64,000 nucleotides of DNA from Paludibacteraceae bacterium (GCA_017527495.1 JAFXPY010000014.1:18303-82302), one strand, 5' to 3'; shown: positions 53,160 to 63,688, counted from the first letter of the stretch. Made by a program: numbers and translations. Notes: generated from the sequence alone by a model not told the origin.

Positions 53160-55832
53160 TTGACTAACAGAACACATATTATTCTTTTTTTGCTATTCTT
53201 TCTGATAGCAAATGTTGCCGAAGCACTCGGCAATGATACAACTCGTATCTATGGCGTTGTGTTAGATGCTCAAACCGGACAACCTATTCCGTACGTACAA
53301 ATCTATTTCCAAGGAACATCAATCGGAACATTGAGCAACGAAAAAGGACAATTCAATTTGCATAATCAGCGCAATTCAACAACGGCTGTTTTCCGAATGA
53401 TGGGCTACAAAACAGAGCGTTCAACCATAAAAGCGCGTACTTCGCAAAAAGTGACGATACGCCTTGTGCCTGAAATCTATGAGGTGGAAGAGGTGGTCAT
53501 CGTTCCCAAAAGACAACGCTATTCGCGCCGCAACAATCCCGCTGTTGAATTGCTTGACAGCGTTTTGGCGCATAAAAAACAAAATGCACTCGACACCAAC
53601 TATGTGGCGCATACCTATGAAAAACTTACTATGAATATCATGCCTTTCGATTTCAATCTTGACCGCAATGCTTTCCGGCGTGAACTGAAATTTTTAGAGA
53701 AATATGTCGATACACTCGCTCTGTCGCAAACTTTGCATAACAATCAAAATTCAACGACATATCCTTATTTGCCAATCTCTATTCGCGAAAAAATACTGCA
53801 AGAAGAATATCGCAAGACAAGTCCATTCAAGAGACAACGTGCCTACATCAGTTCAAAGACATGGGCAGGGATGGACAAGTATTTTGAACAAGGAACACTC
53901 GATGCCAACATCAACGCACTTTTTGTGCCCGTTGATGTGCGCAACAACAATATTGAGCTCATGCTGGCTGATTTTGTCAGTCCGCTGTCGTCAACACAAG
54001 GTAATGCTTTCTACCACTATTATATAATGGACACCGTGCTGCTTGACAATACGGTATGTATCGATTTAGGCTTTGTGCCCGTAAATAGTTATTCTCTCGG
54101 ATTTTCCGGACACATATATGTCGTCAATGATTCAAGTTATGCAGTGAAAGCTTGTATAATGCAGGTTAGCTCAAAGATTAATCTCAATTGGATCAACAAC
54201 TTGCGTATCACTCAGCGGTTTGAGCAACAATCCAACGGGCAATGGGCTGTTGAATCAACACTGATGGAAACAAGTTTTGTTCTTCACCGCTGGATGAAAC
54301 ACTCGCTTTATGCTCGGTATCAACGAAACACGGGTTCTTTCGATTTGGGCGAGAAACTCGCAGACGATTTGTTTGAGATGCAAGGTGATGTCGTTGTTGC
54401 CGATTCTGCCGAACAACATAAGCGGGGCTATTGGAACGAGGTAAGACCTGTGCCTATAACGCAGAGCGAACAAGTGTGCGACTCTCTGTCGGCGGAAGTG
54501 ATGAGGCTGAAAAGTTTTCAGGCTATTTCCAAAACGGTGGCCATTGTTCGTGAAGGTTATCTGCCGACAACACCGGACATGACGTTCGATAGTAGTAAAT
54601 TTGACATCGGACCGATTTTCAACACTGTGAGTTATAATGGTATTGAGGGTTGGCGGGTCTCTGTCGGCGGAATGACAACAGTAGCGGCTCATCCGCACAT
54701 ATTCTTTGAAACTCATTTGGCATACGGCTTTAAAGACAAACGACCAAAGGGCAGCGTTGCACTAACTTATGCGTTCAACAGCAAGAAGCATTATGTTGGT
54801 GAATCGCCACGGCATAACCTGAGTCTTTTTGGCGGCTATGATGTTGAAGAACAAAGTATATCTTTTGAAAACATAACGCGTGACAATATCTTTTTCTCTT
54901 TCGACCCTGCAAGTTGGGCCGATCCGAGCAAATGGAATCATAAAGCACAATATGTGGCAAGAGGCGGGATAAGTTACGAACAAGAGTGGCACAATGGTTT
55001 GTCTTTTTTCGCTTCAGCCGAGTATGAACATAATGAGGCAGCCGGTTCGGTGAGATATTATTTTGTTGATCCAAAACTTAAGAGCATAAACTCCTTTCAA
55101 ACCGCCAAACTGAAACTCCATTTGACCTATTCGCCTAATAGGCCATTATATAATAGCCGAAACGAAAAATCAAAACACTTGACGGAATTGTCGAAGCGAG
55201 CACCGATTTTTGGACTAAAAAATACCTTTGGCTATATGATAGAGCATGATATGTTCTATAATCACACTGAGCTTTCTGCGGAATATCGGTTGATGATGTC
55301 GTCGTTTGGCTATATTGACATGTGTATTAGAGGAGGTGCAGTGTTTGGATTTGACAGAAAAAATGGTAATTTGAGAGGCTTGCCTTTCCCGAAACTTTTA
55401 TTTGCACGCACAGTGGCTCCTAAAGGATTGTTTATTCACAAAAATGCCTTCAATCAGATTGAAGGACTTGAATTTGCAACGGACAAGTATGTCTCTTGGC
55501 ACTTAACCTATCACCTCAACGGACTTATTCTCAATCGTATTCCGTTTGTCAATAGACTGAAATGGCGCGAGGTGGTGTCGTTCAACGGCTTGTATGGGCA
55601 TCTGTCGGACAGAAACAATGCTTTGCTCGAAGGTTGTGCCGGCGATTTGTACAAGTTTCCGGCATATACTCATACTTTGTCAACTTCAATGCCTTATATG
55701 GAAATCTCTGTTGGTATTGAAAATATTTTTCGCTTTTTGCGAATCGATTATATAAGGCGCCTAACCTACACCGAAGGGTTGGGACCATGGCAAAGAAATG
55801 GAATAAAAGTAGCTTTGCAACTCACTATGTAG
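53160..55832 (+). CDS. DUF5686 outer-membrane protein with N-terminal carboxypeptidase-regulatory-like domain
   Basis: 890 residues from a TTG start, just past a terminator. A signal peptide (about 1-22) precedes a CarboxypepD_reg-like domain at about 28-110 (G-V-V-L-D-A-Q-T-G-Q-P-I-P-Y-V-Q). The DUF5686 region follows from about 125 (N-P-A-V-E-L-L-D-S-V-L-A) and continues as a long predicted beta-barrel to the C-terminus. The pairing is a standard Bacteroidota arrangement of unknown function; related proteins are suspected in outer-membrane transport or biogenesis. rsgA starts one base after its stop, so the two are likely co-transcribed. Confidence 0.88.
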   Translation: MTNRTHIILFLLFFLIANVAEALGNDTTRIYGVVLDAQTGQPIPYVQIYFQGTSIGTLSNEKGQFNLHNQRNSTTAVFRMMGYKTERSTIKARTSQKVTIRLVPEIYEVEEVVIVPKRQRYSRRNNPAVELLDSVLAHKKQNALDTNYVAHTYEKLTMNIMPFDFNLDRNAFRRELKFLEKYVDTLALSQTLHNNQNSTTYPYLPISIREKILQEEYRKTSPFKRQRAYISSKTWAGMDKYFEQGTLDANINALFVPVDVRNNNIELMLADFVSPLSSTQGNAFYHYYIMDTVLLDNTVCIDLGFVPVNSYSLGFSGHIYVVNDSSYAVKACIMQVSSKINLNWINNLRITQRFEQQSNGQWAVESTLMETSFVLHRWMKHSLYARYQRNTGSFDLGEKLADDLFEMQGDVVVADSAEQHKRGYWNEVRPVPITQSEQVCDSLSAEVMRLKSFQAISKTVAIVREGYLPTTPDMTFDSSKFDIGPIFNTVSYNGIEGWRVSVGGMTTVAAHPHIFFETHLAYGFKDKRPKGSVALTYAFNSKKHYVGESPRHNLSLFGGYDVEEQSISFENITRDNIFFSFDPASWADPSKWNHKAQYVARGGISYEQEWHNGLSFFASAEYEHNEAAGSVRYYFVDPKLKSINSFQTAKLKLHLTYSPNRPLYNSRNEKSKHLTELSKRAPIFGLKNTFGYMIEHDMFYNHTELSAEYRLMMSSFGYIDMCIRGGAVFGFDRKNGNLRGLPFPKLLFARTVAPKGLFIHKNAFNQIEGLEFATDKYVSWHLTYHLNGLILNRIPFVNRLKWREVVSFNGLYGHLSDRNNALLEGCAGDLYKFPAYTHTLSTSMPYMEISVGIENIFRFLRIDYIRRLTYTEGLGPWQRNGIKVALQLTM

Positions 55833-55833
55833 T

Positions 55834-56754
55834 ATGAAAGGACTCGTAATTAGAAATACAGGAAGCAGCTATTTTGTGCTGACCGACGATGGCAGGCAAA
55901 TAGAATGTTACGTGAAAGGCAATTTCCGCATACGCGGTATTCGTGCCACAAACCCTGTTGCGGTAGGCGATAGGGTAGAGGTACAGCAGCAAAACGATGG
56001 TACTGCGTGGATAAAAGAAATTGAAGACAGACAGAATTATATCATCCGTCGTTCGACAAATCTGTCGAAACAATCGCATATAATCGCAGCTAATGTCGAT
56101 TTGGCTGCACTTGTCGTAACTGTCAATCATCCCATCACATCGCTTGTCTTTATCGACCGTTTTCTCGCAACAGCACAGGCCTATCGTGTGCCGGCATGTC
56201 TAATCGTGAATAAAGCTGATCTGTACGGAGAGGAAGATTTGTCGGCTGTCGAACAATGGAAACAAATCTACGAACATTTAGGCTATCAGGTGTATGTGAT
56301 TAGTGCTATCGAAGCGCAGGCAAAAGAACAACTTTCAGAGCTGTTTAGTGGCAAAAAAGTCCTTCTTTCAGGCAATTCAGGAGTGGGAAAGTCAACTATA
56401 CTGAATCTCTTGTTGGGCGAAAATGTAGCACGAACAGGACAAATCTCTCAGGCGCACAACAAAGGCATGCACACCACAACATTCTCCGAGATGTATCCAT
56501 ATAATGACGGTTGGATTATTGACACACCGGGCATAAAAGGATTTGGAACACTTGATATGCAAAAGACAGAAGTAGGGCATTATTTCCCTGAGATATTTCA
56601 CTATGCGGCAGAGTGCAAATACAGCGATTGCCTGCATATCGATGAACCTGATTGTGCTGTGGTGCGAGCTCTTGAAAACGGAGATATTGCACTGAGCCGA
56701 TATGAATCGTATCTATCAATACTTGAAGATTGCAATGAAAGTAAGTATAGATAG
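55834..56754 (+). CDS. rsgA: Ribosome small-subunit-dependent GTPase RsgA
   Basis: 306 residues. An N-terminal OB domain (about 1-70) is followed by a circularly permuted GTPase: N-K-A-D (G4) near 124-127, then S-G-N-S-G-V-G-K-S-T (G1) near 180-189, then D-T-P-G (G3) near 229. The C-terminal zinc-finger region has C at about 265, 270, H at 272 and C at 278 (CKYSDCLHIDEPDC). RsgA acts in late 30S subunit maturation. It follows the DUF5686 gene by one base. Confidence 0.96.
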   Translation: MKGLVIRNTGSSYFVLTDDGRQIECYVKGNFRIRGIRATNPVAVGDRVEVQQQNDGTAWIKEIEDRQNYIIRRSTNLSKQSHIIAANVDLAALVVTVNHPITSLVFIDRFLATAQAYRVPACLIVNKADLYGEEDLSAVEQWKQIYEHLGYQVYVISAIEAQAKEQLSELFSGKKVLLSGNSGVGKSTILNLLLGENVARTGQISQAHNKGMHTTTFSEMYPYNDGWIIDTPGIKGFGTLDMQKTEVGHYFPEIFHYAAECKYSDCLHIDEPDCAVVRALENGDIALSRYESYLSILEDCNESKYR

Positions 56755-56875
56755 AACTAAGGCCGCTTCGCTGTGAGAAACAAGAATATAACTCACAGGA
56801 AAAATGAACAAATAAAGCCAAATAGCCAAATAAATGACTAAATCATAAATGGTAAAATGAGAAAATAATTAGGTT
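56755..56875 (+). other. AT-rich gap with a CGCTTCGCTG core and degenerate repeats
   Basis: The 121-base gap holds a single GCCGCTTCGCTGTGAG (56762-56777), like the cores at 38950 and 43761. It then has a loose period-7 stretch rich in AAATA, TAAAT and CATAA. No clear promoter for the following glycosyltransferase was found. Confidence 0.35.
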
Positions 56876-57724
56876 ATGTCAGTAAAATTATCAATAGTAA
56901 CTATCAATTTCAATGATGCAGCAGGATTGCAAAAAACGCTTCGCTCTGTTGAAGAACAGACGTGTAAAGAGCTTGAGCATGTGATTATTGATGGAGGCTC
57001 AAAAGATGACAGCAAGTCGGTCATTGAAGAGTATGCTCGTAAGGCAGACTATTCTGTAGTGTGGGTGTCGGAACCAGACAATGGCATTTATAATGGTATG
57101 AACAAAGGTCTGAAAAAAGCCACAGGCGATTATATACAAATACTCAACTCAGGCGATATGCTTGCAGCAGCAAATGTAGTGGAGCGTATGATGCAGGCAT
57201 TGAAAGACAATGATTACCCCAATATGCTCTATGGCAATATGATTAAAGCCATGCCTGATGGTCGTTTGCTGACAGACAGAGCAACTAAGGGCAGTATGTA
57301 CAACCCCTCGTCTTTTCTCTATTTCTACAAAGGCACAATGAATCACGACAGTGTATATATCCGCCGTGAGTTGTTCGACAAATATGGCCTTTATGACGAG
57401 CAGATGAAGATATGCAGCGATTGGAAATGGTTTGTTGATGCAGTTGCTGTTGGCGGAGAGCGGCCTGTGTATGTTGATATTGATGTTACAATATTCGATA
57501 TGGGCGGAGTGAGTGAGAGTGGAGGAAAAAACAAGGATTTGATTGCGCGCGAGCGCCGTGATTATCTGCAAAAAGTCGTGCCCGCAAGTGTGCTCAGCGA
57601 CTACGACAATTTCTCTTTTGCTGTATTTCAATATCAAAGACTGAAAAAACATCACCTTTGGGGATTAGTCAATTTTATAGAACGCATTTTATTTAAGTTG
57701 GAGAAATGGAGAATAATACGTTGA
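56876..57724 (+). CDS. Family 2 glycosyltransferase (WcaA/ExoO-like)
   Basis: 282 residues. A GT-A fold starts LSIVTINFNDAAGLQKTL with V-I-I-D-G-G-S-K-D-D near residues 38-47, then S-E-P-D-N-G-I-Y-N-G-M-N-K-G near 65-78 and a N-S-G-D-M acidic metal motif near 98. No membrane helix is evident. It probably adds a sugar from a nucleotide donor to a surface polysaccharide or lipid-linked acceptor. Its end overlaps the next glycosyltransferase by 19 bases, so the pair is co-translated. No wzx, wzy or other polysaccharide genes are present. Confidence 0.9.
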   Translation: MSVKLSIVTINFNDAAGLQKTLRSVEEQTCKELEHVIIDGGSKDDSKSVIEEYARKADYSVVWVSEPDNGIYNGMNKGLKKATGDYIQILNSGDMLAAANVVERMMQALKDNDYPNMLYGNMIKAMPDGRLLTDRATKGSMYNPSSFLYFYKGTMNHDSVYIRRELFDKYGLYDEQMKICSDWKWFVDAVAVGGERPVYVDIDVTIFDMGGVSESGGKNKDLIARERRDYLQKVVPASVLSDYDNFSFAVFQYQRLKKHHLWGLVNFIERILFKLEKWRIIR

Positions 57725-58686
57725 TATTGTCAATCATAGTACCTATCTATAATGTCGAAGCTTATCTTTCGAAGTGTATAGAGTCATTGCTCTGCCAAAA
57801 TCTGTCAGCAGAGGAATATGAGATTGTGCTAATAGACGATGGAAGCACCGACCGAAGTGGTCGGATTGCTGATGATTATGCGCAACAATATGTAAATATA
57901 AAGGTTGTACATCAGCAAAATGCAGGGTTGAGTGAAGCTCGAAATGCAGGTGTTGCTCAGTCAAGCGGGCAGTACATTATGTTTGTTGATTCGGATGATT
58001 ATCTGCAACCCAATGTTCTTAAATCTCTGACAGACAAAATGATTGTAGATAAGCTTGATATTTTACGCTTTAATTATCAAAATGTTGACGAGAGCGGAGT
58101 GGTAGTGAAGCCTAATAAAGTGGATAAAGCCTTTGCTGATTATTCCGACAAAGTATGCAATGGATTGACTTTTTTGAATGAGCGTTTGGGAATAGGTTGC
58201 TATGCATGTATGTTTGTCATTACTCGTCAATTAGCGCAGATTAGATTTACTTCAGGCAGATATTTTGAAGACTCGGATTGGACGCCGCGTGTAATGCTTG
58301 AAGCAAAGCGTGTAACCTCAACAAACTTATTGGTCTATAATTATTTAGTCCGTACCGGAAGTATCACGAAGAGCGTGTCGAAAGAGAAAAAACAAAAGGT
58401 TATTGATGACAAGATATGGCTCATAAGTAGGATAAAAGAATTTGCACGGCAAGCAGATGATAAGCGCTGGTTTGAAGGTATGGTGGCAAACACCGTGATA
58501 GGTGTCTTGACCTCAGTGGCCAAAGTTGATTATGAAAATCGAGAACAAGTGTTGGCTAAGATGAGAGAATTACAAGTCTTTCCCTTGTCGGATTACATGC
58601 TGACGAAATATGCTTTGCGCAAACGCTTTCTGATCAACCTCTCACCACGATTGTACATGTTTTTGCAACATAGGTTGAAGGGGTGA
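57706..58686 (+). CDS. Family 2 glycosyltransferase
   Basis: 326 residues. LILSIIVPIYNVEAYLSKCI opens the GT-A fold, with V-L-I-D-D-G-S-T-D-R-S-G near 45-56, A-G-L-S-E-A-R-N-A-G and the metal motif V-D-S-D-D near 94-98. The C-terminal 100 residues are helical. Typical of capsule or exopolysaccharide transferases. It overlaps the upstream glycosyltransferase by 19 bases. A small hairpin (58702-58718) lies just past the stop without a T-run. Sugar specificity is unknown. Confidence 0.92.
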   Translation: MENNTLILSIIVPIYNVEAYLSKCIESLLCQNLSAEEYEIVLIDDGSTDRSGRIADDYAQQYVNIKVVHQQNAGLSEARNAGVAQSSGQYIMFVDSDDYLQPNVLKSLTDKMIVDKLDILRFNYQNVDESGVVVKPNKVDKAFADYSDKVCNGLTFLNERLGIGCYACMFVITRQLAQIRFTSGRYFEDSDWTPRVMLEAKRVTSTNLLVYNYLVRTGSITKSVSKEKKQKVIDDKIWLISRIKEFARQADDKRWFEGMVANTVIGVLTSVAKVDYENREQVLAKMRELQVFPLSDYMLTKYALRKRFLINLSPRLYMFLQHRLKG

Positions 58687-58800
58687 TAGTAATTATAGGG
58701 AAATGTTTTACAAACATTAGGGAAATTTGTCTTATTCCACATCATCTTAATGCTGTATCATTTTTAACGCAATATCTTTTTTTATGTGGGATTTTTTAAC

Positions 58801-58808
58801 TAACTTTG
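58801..58808 (+). promoter_or_regulatory. Promoter -7 element for mutS2
   Basis: TAACTTTG at 58801-58808 matches TAnnTTTG, 30 bases before the GTG start. The -33 region is only T-rich. Confidence 0.55.
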
Positions 58809-58837
58809 CAAACTTTTAGCATTTATTTGGATTTATT

Positions 58838-61231
58838 GTGATTTATCCCGCAAATTTCGAGCAGAAAATAGGTTTCGACCAAGTGCGCACTATGTTGAAA
58901 ACATTGTGCTCTTTTGCCATAGGGGTTGAAGAGGTAGATAAAATGTCGTTTTCTACCAACTATACCGATATCGTTCGTCGCGTCTCAACAACGAATGAGA
59001 TTCTTACTATTCTGAATGATGCGTCGATTGATTTCCCTGTCGGCAACTATTATGATTTGCGTGATATGCTGTCTCGTATTCGCGTCGAAGGTCTTTTCCT
59101 TGACGAAGCTGAATTGTTCAATCTGCAAAAGACCACTAATTCGCTTCGCGAACTAACCTCTTTTCTTTTGCAACTCGACAAAGGACGCTTCCCTCGTCTG
59201 TCGGCTCTTGCAGAAAATAGTGCGGCGGAATATATCCCTACGATTCTAAATATTATCAATAGTGTGCTCGACAAATTCGGGCATATCAAAGACAATGCGT
59301 CGCCGGAATTGGCTCAGATAAGACGCGACATAGCTGCCTCACAAGGGTCTGTCTCACGTGCTTTGACTACTATCTTGCGCCAAGCACAGGCCGATGGTAT
59401 AGTAGATAAAGACGCCGCGCCAACGTTGCGTGAAGGACGACTTGTTATACCTGTCTCGCCAATGTACAAGCGTAAAATAAGTGGTATAGTGCATGACGAG
59501 TCTGCAACGGGTAAGACAATATTTATTGAGCCAACGGCTGTTGTGGAAGCCAACAATCGTATCCGCGAACTTGAGAGTGCAGAACGTCGTGAGAAACAGC
59601 GTATCCTGCTCGCCACAACCGACAAGTTACGCCCTTTCTTACCTAATATAGCCGATTCGCAACAATTCTTAGGCTATATTGATTTCTTGCGAGCCAAAGC
59701 TTTGTTTGCTCAGCAGATTAATGCTATATCTCCTCAGATACAACGCAAACCTATCGTTGAGTGGCAGAAGGCTGTTCATCCTTTGCTCTACTTGAAATTT
59801 AAGGACGAAAACAAAGTTGTCGTTCCGCTTGATATCACGCTCAACAGCAAGCAGCGTATCTTGCTTATCTCCGGACCTAATGCCGGCGGTAAATCGGTGT
59901 GCCTCAAGACAGTAGCTTTGCTTCAGTATATGCTTCAATGTGGTATGTTGATACCTCTCAAAGAGACTTCGCGCGTGGGATTGTTTCAGCAGATGTTCAT
60001 CGACATAGGCGACGAGCAGAGTATTGACGACGACCTCTCGACCTATTCTTCTCACTTGTTGAACATGAAGTATTTTGTGCGAAATGCCACACCAGAAACA
60101 CTTGTGTTGATTGATGAGATGGGTGGTGGAACCGAGCCCCAAATTGGCGGAGCGATAGCACAAGCCACTCTTGAGGAATTGCGCAGTAAGGGAACTTATG
60201 GCATTGTAACGACGCACTATCAAAACCTCAAACACTATGCGCAAGATGCGGAAGGCGTGGTCAATGGTGCTATGCTGTACGACCGTCAACAGTTGCAACC
60301 TTTGTTTCAGCTCTCAATCGGTCGCCCGGGAAGTAGTTTTGCAATTGAAATAGCACACAAAATCGGTCTGCCGCAAAATATTATTCAAGCCGCAAAAGAT
60401 TTGGTGGGTAATGACTATGTCGATTACGACAAACATCTTCAAGACATAGCTCGCGACAAGCGCTACTGGGAGACCAAACGCGAACAAATACACCAACAAG
60501 AAAAACGCCTTGCAGCGCAGGTGGAACACTACGAACATGAACTTGACAACATAAAATCAACACGCCGTCAAATCATAGAGCAGGCAAAACAAGAAGCTAA
60601 TCAGTTGCTGCAAGAATCGAATGCCACAATAGAAAAGACTATTCGTGAGATAAAAGAATCGAAAGCAGAAAAACAGCAAACCAAACAGGCCCGCTCACGA
60701 ATCGAAAAACTGAAGACACAGATACAAGAACCTCAGAAAAAACAGACAACAACGCGTATCGACAAGATCAAAGTCGGTGATGATGTCCGTATCAAAGACC
60801 AGAACATCAATGGCATAGTGCTCGAGTTGAACGACAAAAAAGCCCTTGTAGCAATTGGTGACATAAAGACCTATATCGCTCTGAACAAACTCGAGCTCTT
60901 GCCGCCTTCAGCGGTGAAAAAAGCGCAGAAAATAACTATCACTCAACTCAATACTGCTGCCACGCAGATACATAATAAAGCACTGCATTTCAAGTCGGAA
61001 CTTGATGTGCGCGGTATGCGTGGCGATGAGGCTATTGAGGCTGTTATGTATTTTCTTGACGATGCGGCTATGGTGGGGGCAACACAGGTGCGTATCTTGC
61101 ATGGGACAGGGAATGGCATATTGAGACAACTGATACGGCAATATCTGCCTACAGTGGCATGCGTCAAAGATTTTCGCGACGAACATGTTGATTTCGGCGG
61201 TGCCGGAATAACAGTAGTGGAACTTTATTAA
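58838..61231 (+). CDS. mutS2: Endonuclease MutS2
   Basis: 797 residues from a GTG start that gives the family's N-terminus (M-I-Y-P-A-N-F-E-Q-K-I-G). A core and clamp region (about 1-320) precedes the ABC ATPase with Walker A S-G-P-N-A-G-G-K-S near 346-354 and the Walker B region V-L-I-D-E-M-G-G-G-T-E near 425. A long coiled coil follows at about 525-640, and then a C-terminal Smr nuclease domain with L-D-V-R-G-M and H-G-T-G-N-G. MutS2 limits recombination or rescues collided ribosomes in other bacteria. The stop is followed immediately by a heptamer repeat. Confidence 0.95.
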   Translation: MIYPANFEQKIGFDQVRTMLKTLCSFAIGVEEVDKMSFSTNYTDIVRRVSTTNEILTILNDASIDFPVGNYYDLRDMLSRIRVEGLFLDEAELFNLQKTTNSLRELTSFLLQLDKGRFPRLSALAENSAAEYIPTILNIINSVLDKFGHIKDNASPELAQIRRDIAASQGSVSRALTTILRQAQADGIVDKDAAPTLREGRLVIPVSPMYKRKISGIVHDESATGKTIFIEPTAVVEANNRIRELESAERREKQRILLATTDKLRPFLPNIADSQQFLGYIDFLRAKALFAQQINAISPQIQRKPIVEWQKAVHPLLYLKFKDENKVVVPLDITLNSKQRILLISGPNAGGKSVCLKTVALLQYMLQCGMLIPLKETSRVGLFQQMFIDIGDEQSIDDDLSTYSSHLLNMKYFVRNATPETLVLIDEMGGGTEPQIGGAIAQATLEELRSKGTYGIVTTHYQNLKHYAQDAEGVVNGAMLYDRQQLQPLFQLSIGRPGSSFAIEIAHKIGLPQNIIQAAKDLVGNDYVDYDKHLQDIARDKRYWETKREQIHQQEKRLAAQVEHYEHELDNIKSTRRQIIEQAKQEANQLLQESNATIEKTIREIKESKAEKQQTKQARSRIEKLKTQIQEPQKKQTTTRIDKIKVGDDVRIKDQNINGIVLELNDKKALVAIGDIKTYIALNKLELLPPSAVKKAQKITITQLNTAATQIHNKALHFKSELDVRGMRGDEAIEAVMYFLDDAAMVGATQVRILHGTGNGILRQLIRQYLPTVACVKDFRDEHVDFGGAGITVVELY

Positions 61232-61259
61232 GGTGAAAAGTGAAAGGTGAAAAGGGAAA
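61232..61259 (+). repeat. Heptamer tandem repeat directly after the mutS2 stop
   Basis: Four units GGTGAAA, AGTGAAA, GGTGAAA and AGGGAAA follow the TAA (61229-61231) without a gap. Same purine-rich unit as at the minus-strand loci, again on the coding strand. Confidence 0.85.
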
Positions 61260-61339
61260 AAATAATAAATAAAATCAAATAGCTCACTAAATAAGTAAAT
61301 CGTAAATATTTTAATAACAAAATAAATATTCGCTTTATC

Positions 61340-63688
61340 ATGAAAAAACAATTATCAATTTTATGCTTATTGCTCAATGCATTAGCACTTATGGCAGAAC
61401 CTCCTGCCGATTATTACTCGTCTATTGACGGCAAAAAAGGTAAGGACATTCAAACGGCCTTATCAAATAAAATCTCAAACCATACTAATGTGGGTTATGA
61501 TGGTTTGTATGATGTGTATAAAACATCTGATGTCCGTGCCGATGGTACGATATGGGACACCTATTCTGATTGTGCTTTTTCTACCTCAAAGACCTGCGGA
61601 AGTTATAAAGATGTATGCAATTGCTACAATCGTGAACACACCATTCCTCAATCATGGGGCGCTGATGGTGCTGCCAAATCAGATGCTTTTCATGTCCTGC
61701 CTACTGATGGTTATGTCAATAACCAACGCAGCAACTATCCTTATGGCGAGTGTCAGGGTGGCACACGACTGAGCAACAAGGCGCGTGGAAAACTCGGTTC
61801 GTCAACATTCCCGGGTTATTCCGGAAAAGTATTTGAAGTAGATGACGAATACAAAGGAGATATAGCGCGTGGCTATTTCTATATGCTTTGTGCCTATATG
61901 AACAAGAGCTTTGAAGGCTCAGGAGGCAATGTTATTTTTGATGGTCCCGGTGCATTGACTTCGTATGGTCTTAACCTCTTGCTGAAATGGCACCGCCTCG
62001 ATCCTGTTTCGCAAAAAGAACGCGACCGTAATGACGCCATCTATGCCAAACAGCACAACCGCAATCCGTTTATAGATTATCCGTGCTTGGTGGAATATAT
62101 CTGGGGCGACAACAAAAACGAAGTGCTCAATTTGGCTAATATCATGTCAGCCTATGCACCCGAATATGAGGCTTCCGACCTTACCGGTTGCTACAATGCA
62201 CCGACCTCACCTACTATTCTCACTCCTAAAGCAGGTTCTGTTGTTGAGGTGGGTTCTGCCTCGCTGAATAAAACAGTATCAGCCAACTTATTTGTTGAGG
62301 CAGCCCTGCTCAATGCTCCTGTCCAACTTACAATATCAGGTGCCAATGCCGCTTATTTCAGCGTATCGACTCCAACCATACCGGCAGCAACAGCCAATAA
62401 TGGCACAAACATAGCCGTTAGTTACACACCGGCTGCTCTCGGCAACCATACTGCAACGCTTACTCTTTCGAGCAATGGTTCTAACACCGTCACTGTTACT
62501 CTCAAAGGACAATGTGTAGCCTCGCTTGTCAGCCCGGCTGAAAATATCTTTATCAACAACAATAATGTTGGAACGACAGAGACTTATAAACTTCTCGTTC
62601 GCGGAACAAATCTTTCAAGCGGCGTGAGCCTGCAAATCAATGACAATGCCTTTACTCTCTCGCGCAACCAACTCACTGCCGATGAAGTGAACAATGGTGT
62701 TGAGGTGGATTTGAATTTCACACCTAAGACCATAGGCTCTTATAAAGCAGAATTGTCTGTGTCAAGCGCAGATTTTGCAACACGCACGATTGCTGTACAA
62801 GGCAGTTGCTTGTTTGAGATTTTACCCGTAAGTGATATTACTTATAAGAGTGTGCGACTCAATTGGACTAATGCCGGAACAACAAATTATACGGTCAATG
62901 TATATCAAAAATCTACCATCGGTGTTGAAGAGGTATTGGTAATGTCTGATGATTGTGCAGCAACAAACGGTGCAAAGAGCGGTTATACCAATGTGGAGAG
63001 CCAGGGAGGTCTGCGCCTCGGCTCAGGTAGTCAGGTAGGAACACTGACATTCTCTAATATAGACCTTTCTGAAGGTGGAAGAATAGAGTTTGAAGCAAAA
63101 TACTACAATCAAGACGCTTGTCCGGTTGTTATCCAGTTGGGGTCAAGTAAATTTACACAAGAATTGACCAACGCTTTCGATACATATTCAATCAGTATTG
63201 AGGCAAATGAGGCATTCAAAAATGTAAATCTTGTGTTTAGTAATCCGGAGAAAGGCAAACGTGTGATTATCAAGACAATCAAAGTCTATACAGGTGGCGA
63301 GAAAGAGGAAAATGTTTCGCTCGAAGGTTATCCTGTGCAAGTGGGGAATGTTCAGACCTATGTGGTTGAAAATCTTGATTCAATAACTGAATACTACTTC
63401 ACTGTTCAACCTGAGGGTCAAGCCGTGTCGGAAGAAAATATGTTCTTGACTGACAACTCCGGAACATCAGCTTTGAGCTCATTCATTTATGAAGGTATCA
63501 CATATATGTCAACAGCTGATGGCATTGAATTGAGCCGTATTCCGCAAGGCAGCTCATTACTCGTCTTTGATGCGCAGGGTAGGTTAGTCTATTCAGTCGC
63601 AAGTACCGGTAGCATAGAGACAATTCGTCTCTCGCAAGGCTTCTACCTGATTAAAGTAGGAAACGAAGTGTTCAAGATTGTAAAGTGA
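61340..63688 (+). CDS. Secreted endonuclease I family nuclease with beta domains and type IX sorting tail
   Basis: 782 residues: a signal peptide (about 1-18), an endonuclease I domain (about 22-285) with the catalytic region C-Y-N-R-E-H-T-I-P-Q-S-W-G near 94-106 and a downstream R-G-Y-F-Y-M. Two Ig-like/ASPM-type beta modules (about 295-490) follow, then a jelly-roll-like segment with an FnIII-like strand set (about 490-715). The sorting tail is of Por type (LLVFDAQGRLVYSVAS, then G-F-Y-L-I-K-V-G-N-E-V-F). It should degrade DNA or RNA outside the cell, for nutrient gain or competition. It is the clearest functional companion to the secreted OB-repeat proteins at 6.5-16 kb, since OB-like domains often occur with such nucleases. 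Confidence 0.9.
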   Translation: MKKQLSILCLLLNALALMAEPPADYYSSIDGKKGKDIQTALSNKISNHTNVGYDGLYDVYKTSDVRADGTIWDTYSDCAFSTSKTCGSYKDVCNCYNREHTIPQSWGADGAAKSDAFHVLPTDGYVNNQRSNYPYGECQGGTRLSNKARGKLGSSTFPGYSGKVFEVDDEYKGDIARGYFYMLCAYMNKSFEGSGGNVIFDGPGALTSYGLNLLLKWHRLDPVSQKERDRNDAIYAKQHNRNPFIDYPCLVEYIWGDNKNEVLNLANIMSAYAPEYEASDLTGCYNAPTSPTILTPKAGSVVEVGSASLNKTVSANLFVEAALLNAPVQLTISGANAAYFSVSTPTIPAATANNGTNIAVSYTPAALGNHTATLTLSSNGSNTVTVTLKGQCVASLVSPAENIFINNNNVGTTETYKLLVRGTNLSSGVSLQINDNAFTLSRNQLTADEVNNGVEVDLNFTPKTIGSYKAELSVSSADFATRTIAVQGSCLFEILPVSDITYKSVRLNWTNAGTTNYTVNVYQKSTIGVEEVLVMSDDCAATNGAKSGYTNVESQGGLRLGSGSQVGTLTFSNIDLSEGGRIEFEAKYYNQDACPVVIQLGSSKFTQELTNAFDTYSISIEANEAFKNVNLVFSNPEKGKRVIIKTIKVYTGGEKEENVSLEGYPVQVGNVQTYVVENLDSITEYYFTVQPEGQAVSEENMFLTDNSGTSALSSFIYEGITYMSTADGIELSRIPQGSSLLVFDAQGRLVYSVASTGSIETIRLSQGFYLIKVGNEVFKIVK

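Noticed and set aside
56876..58686. Start of a capsule or exopolysaccharide locus
   Set aside because: Only two glycosyltransferases are present, with no flippase, polymerase or sugar-nucleotide genes, and mutS2 follows.
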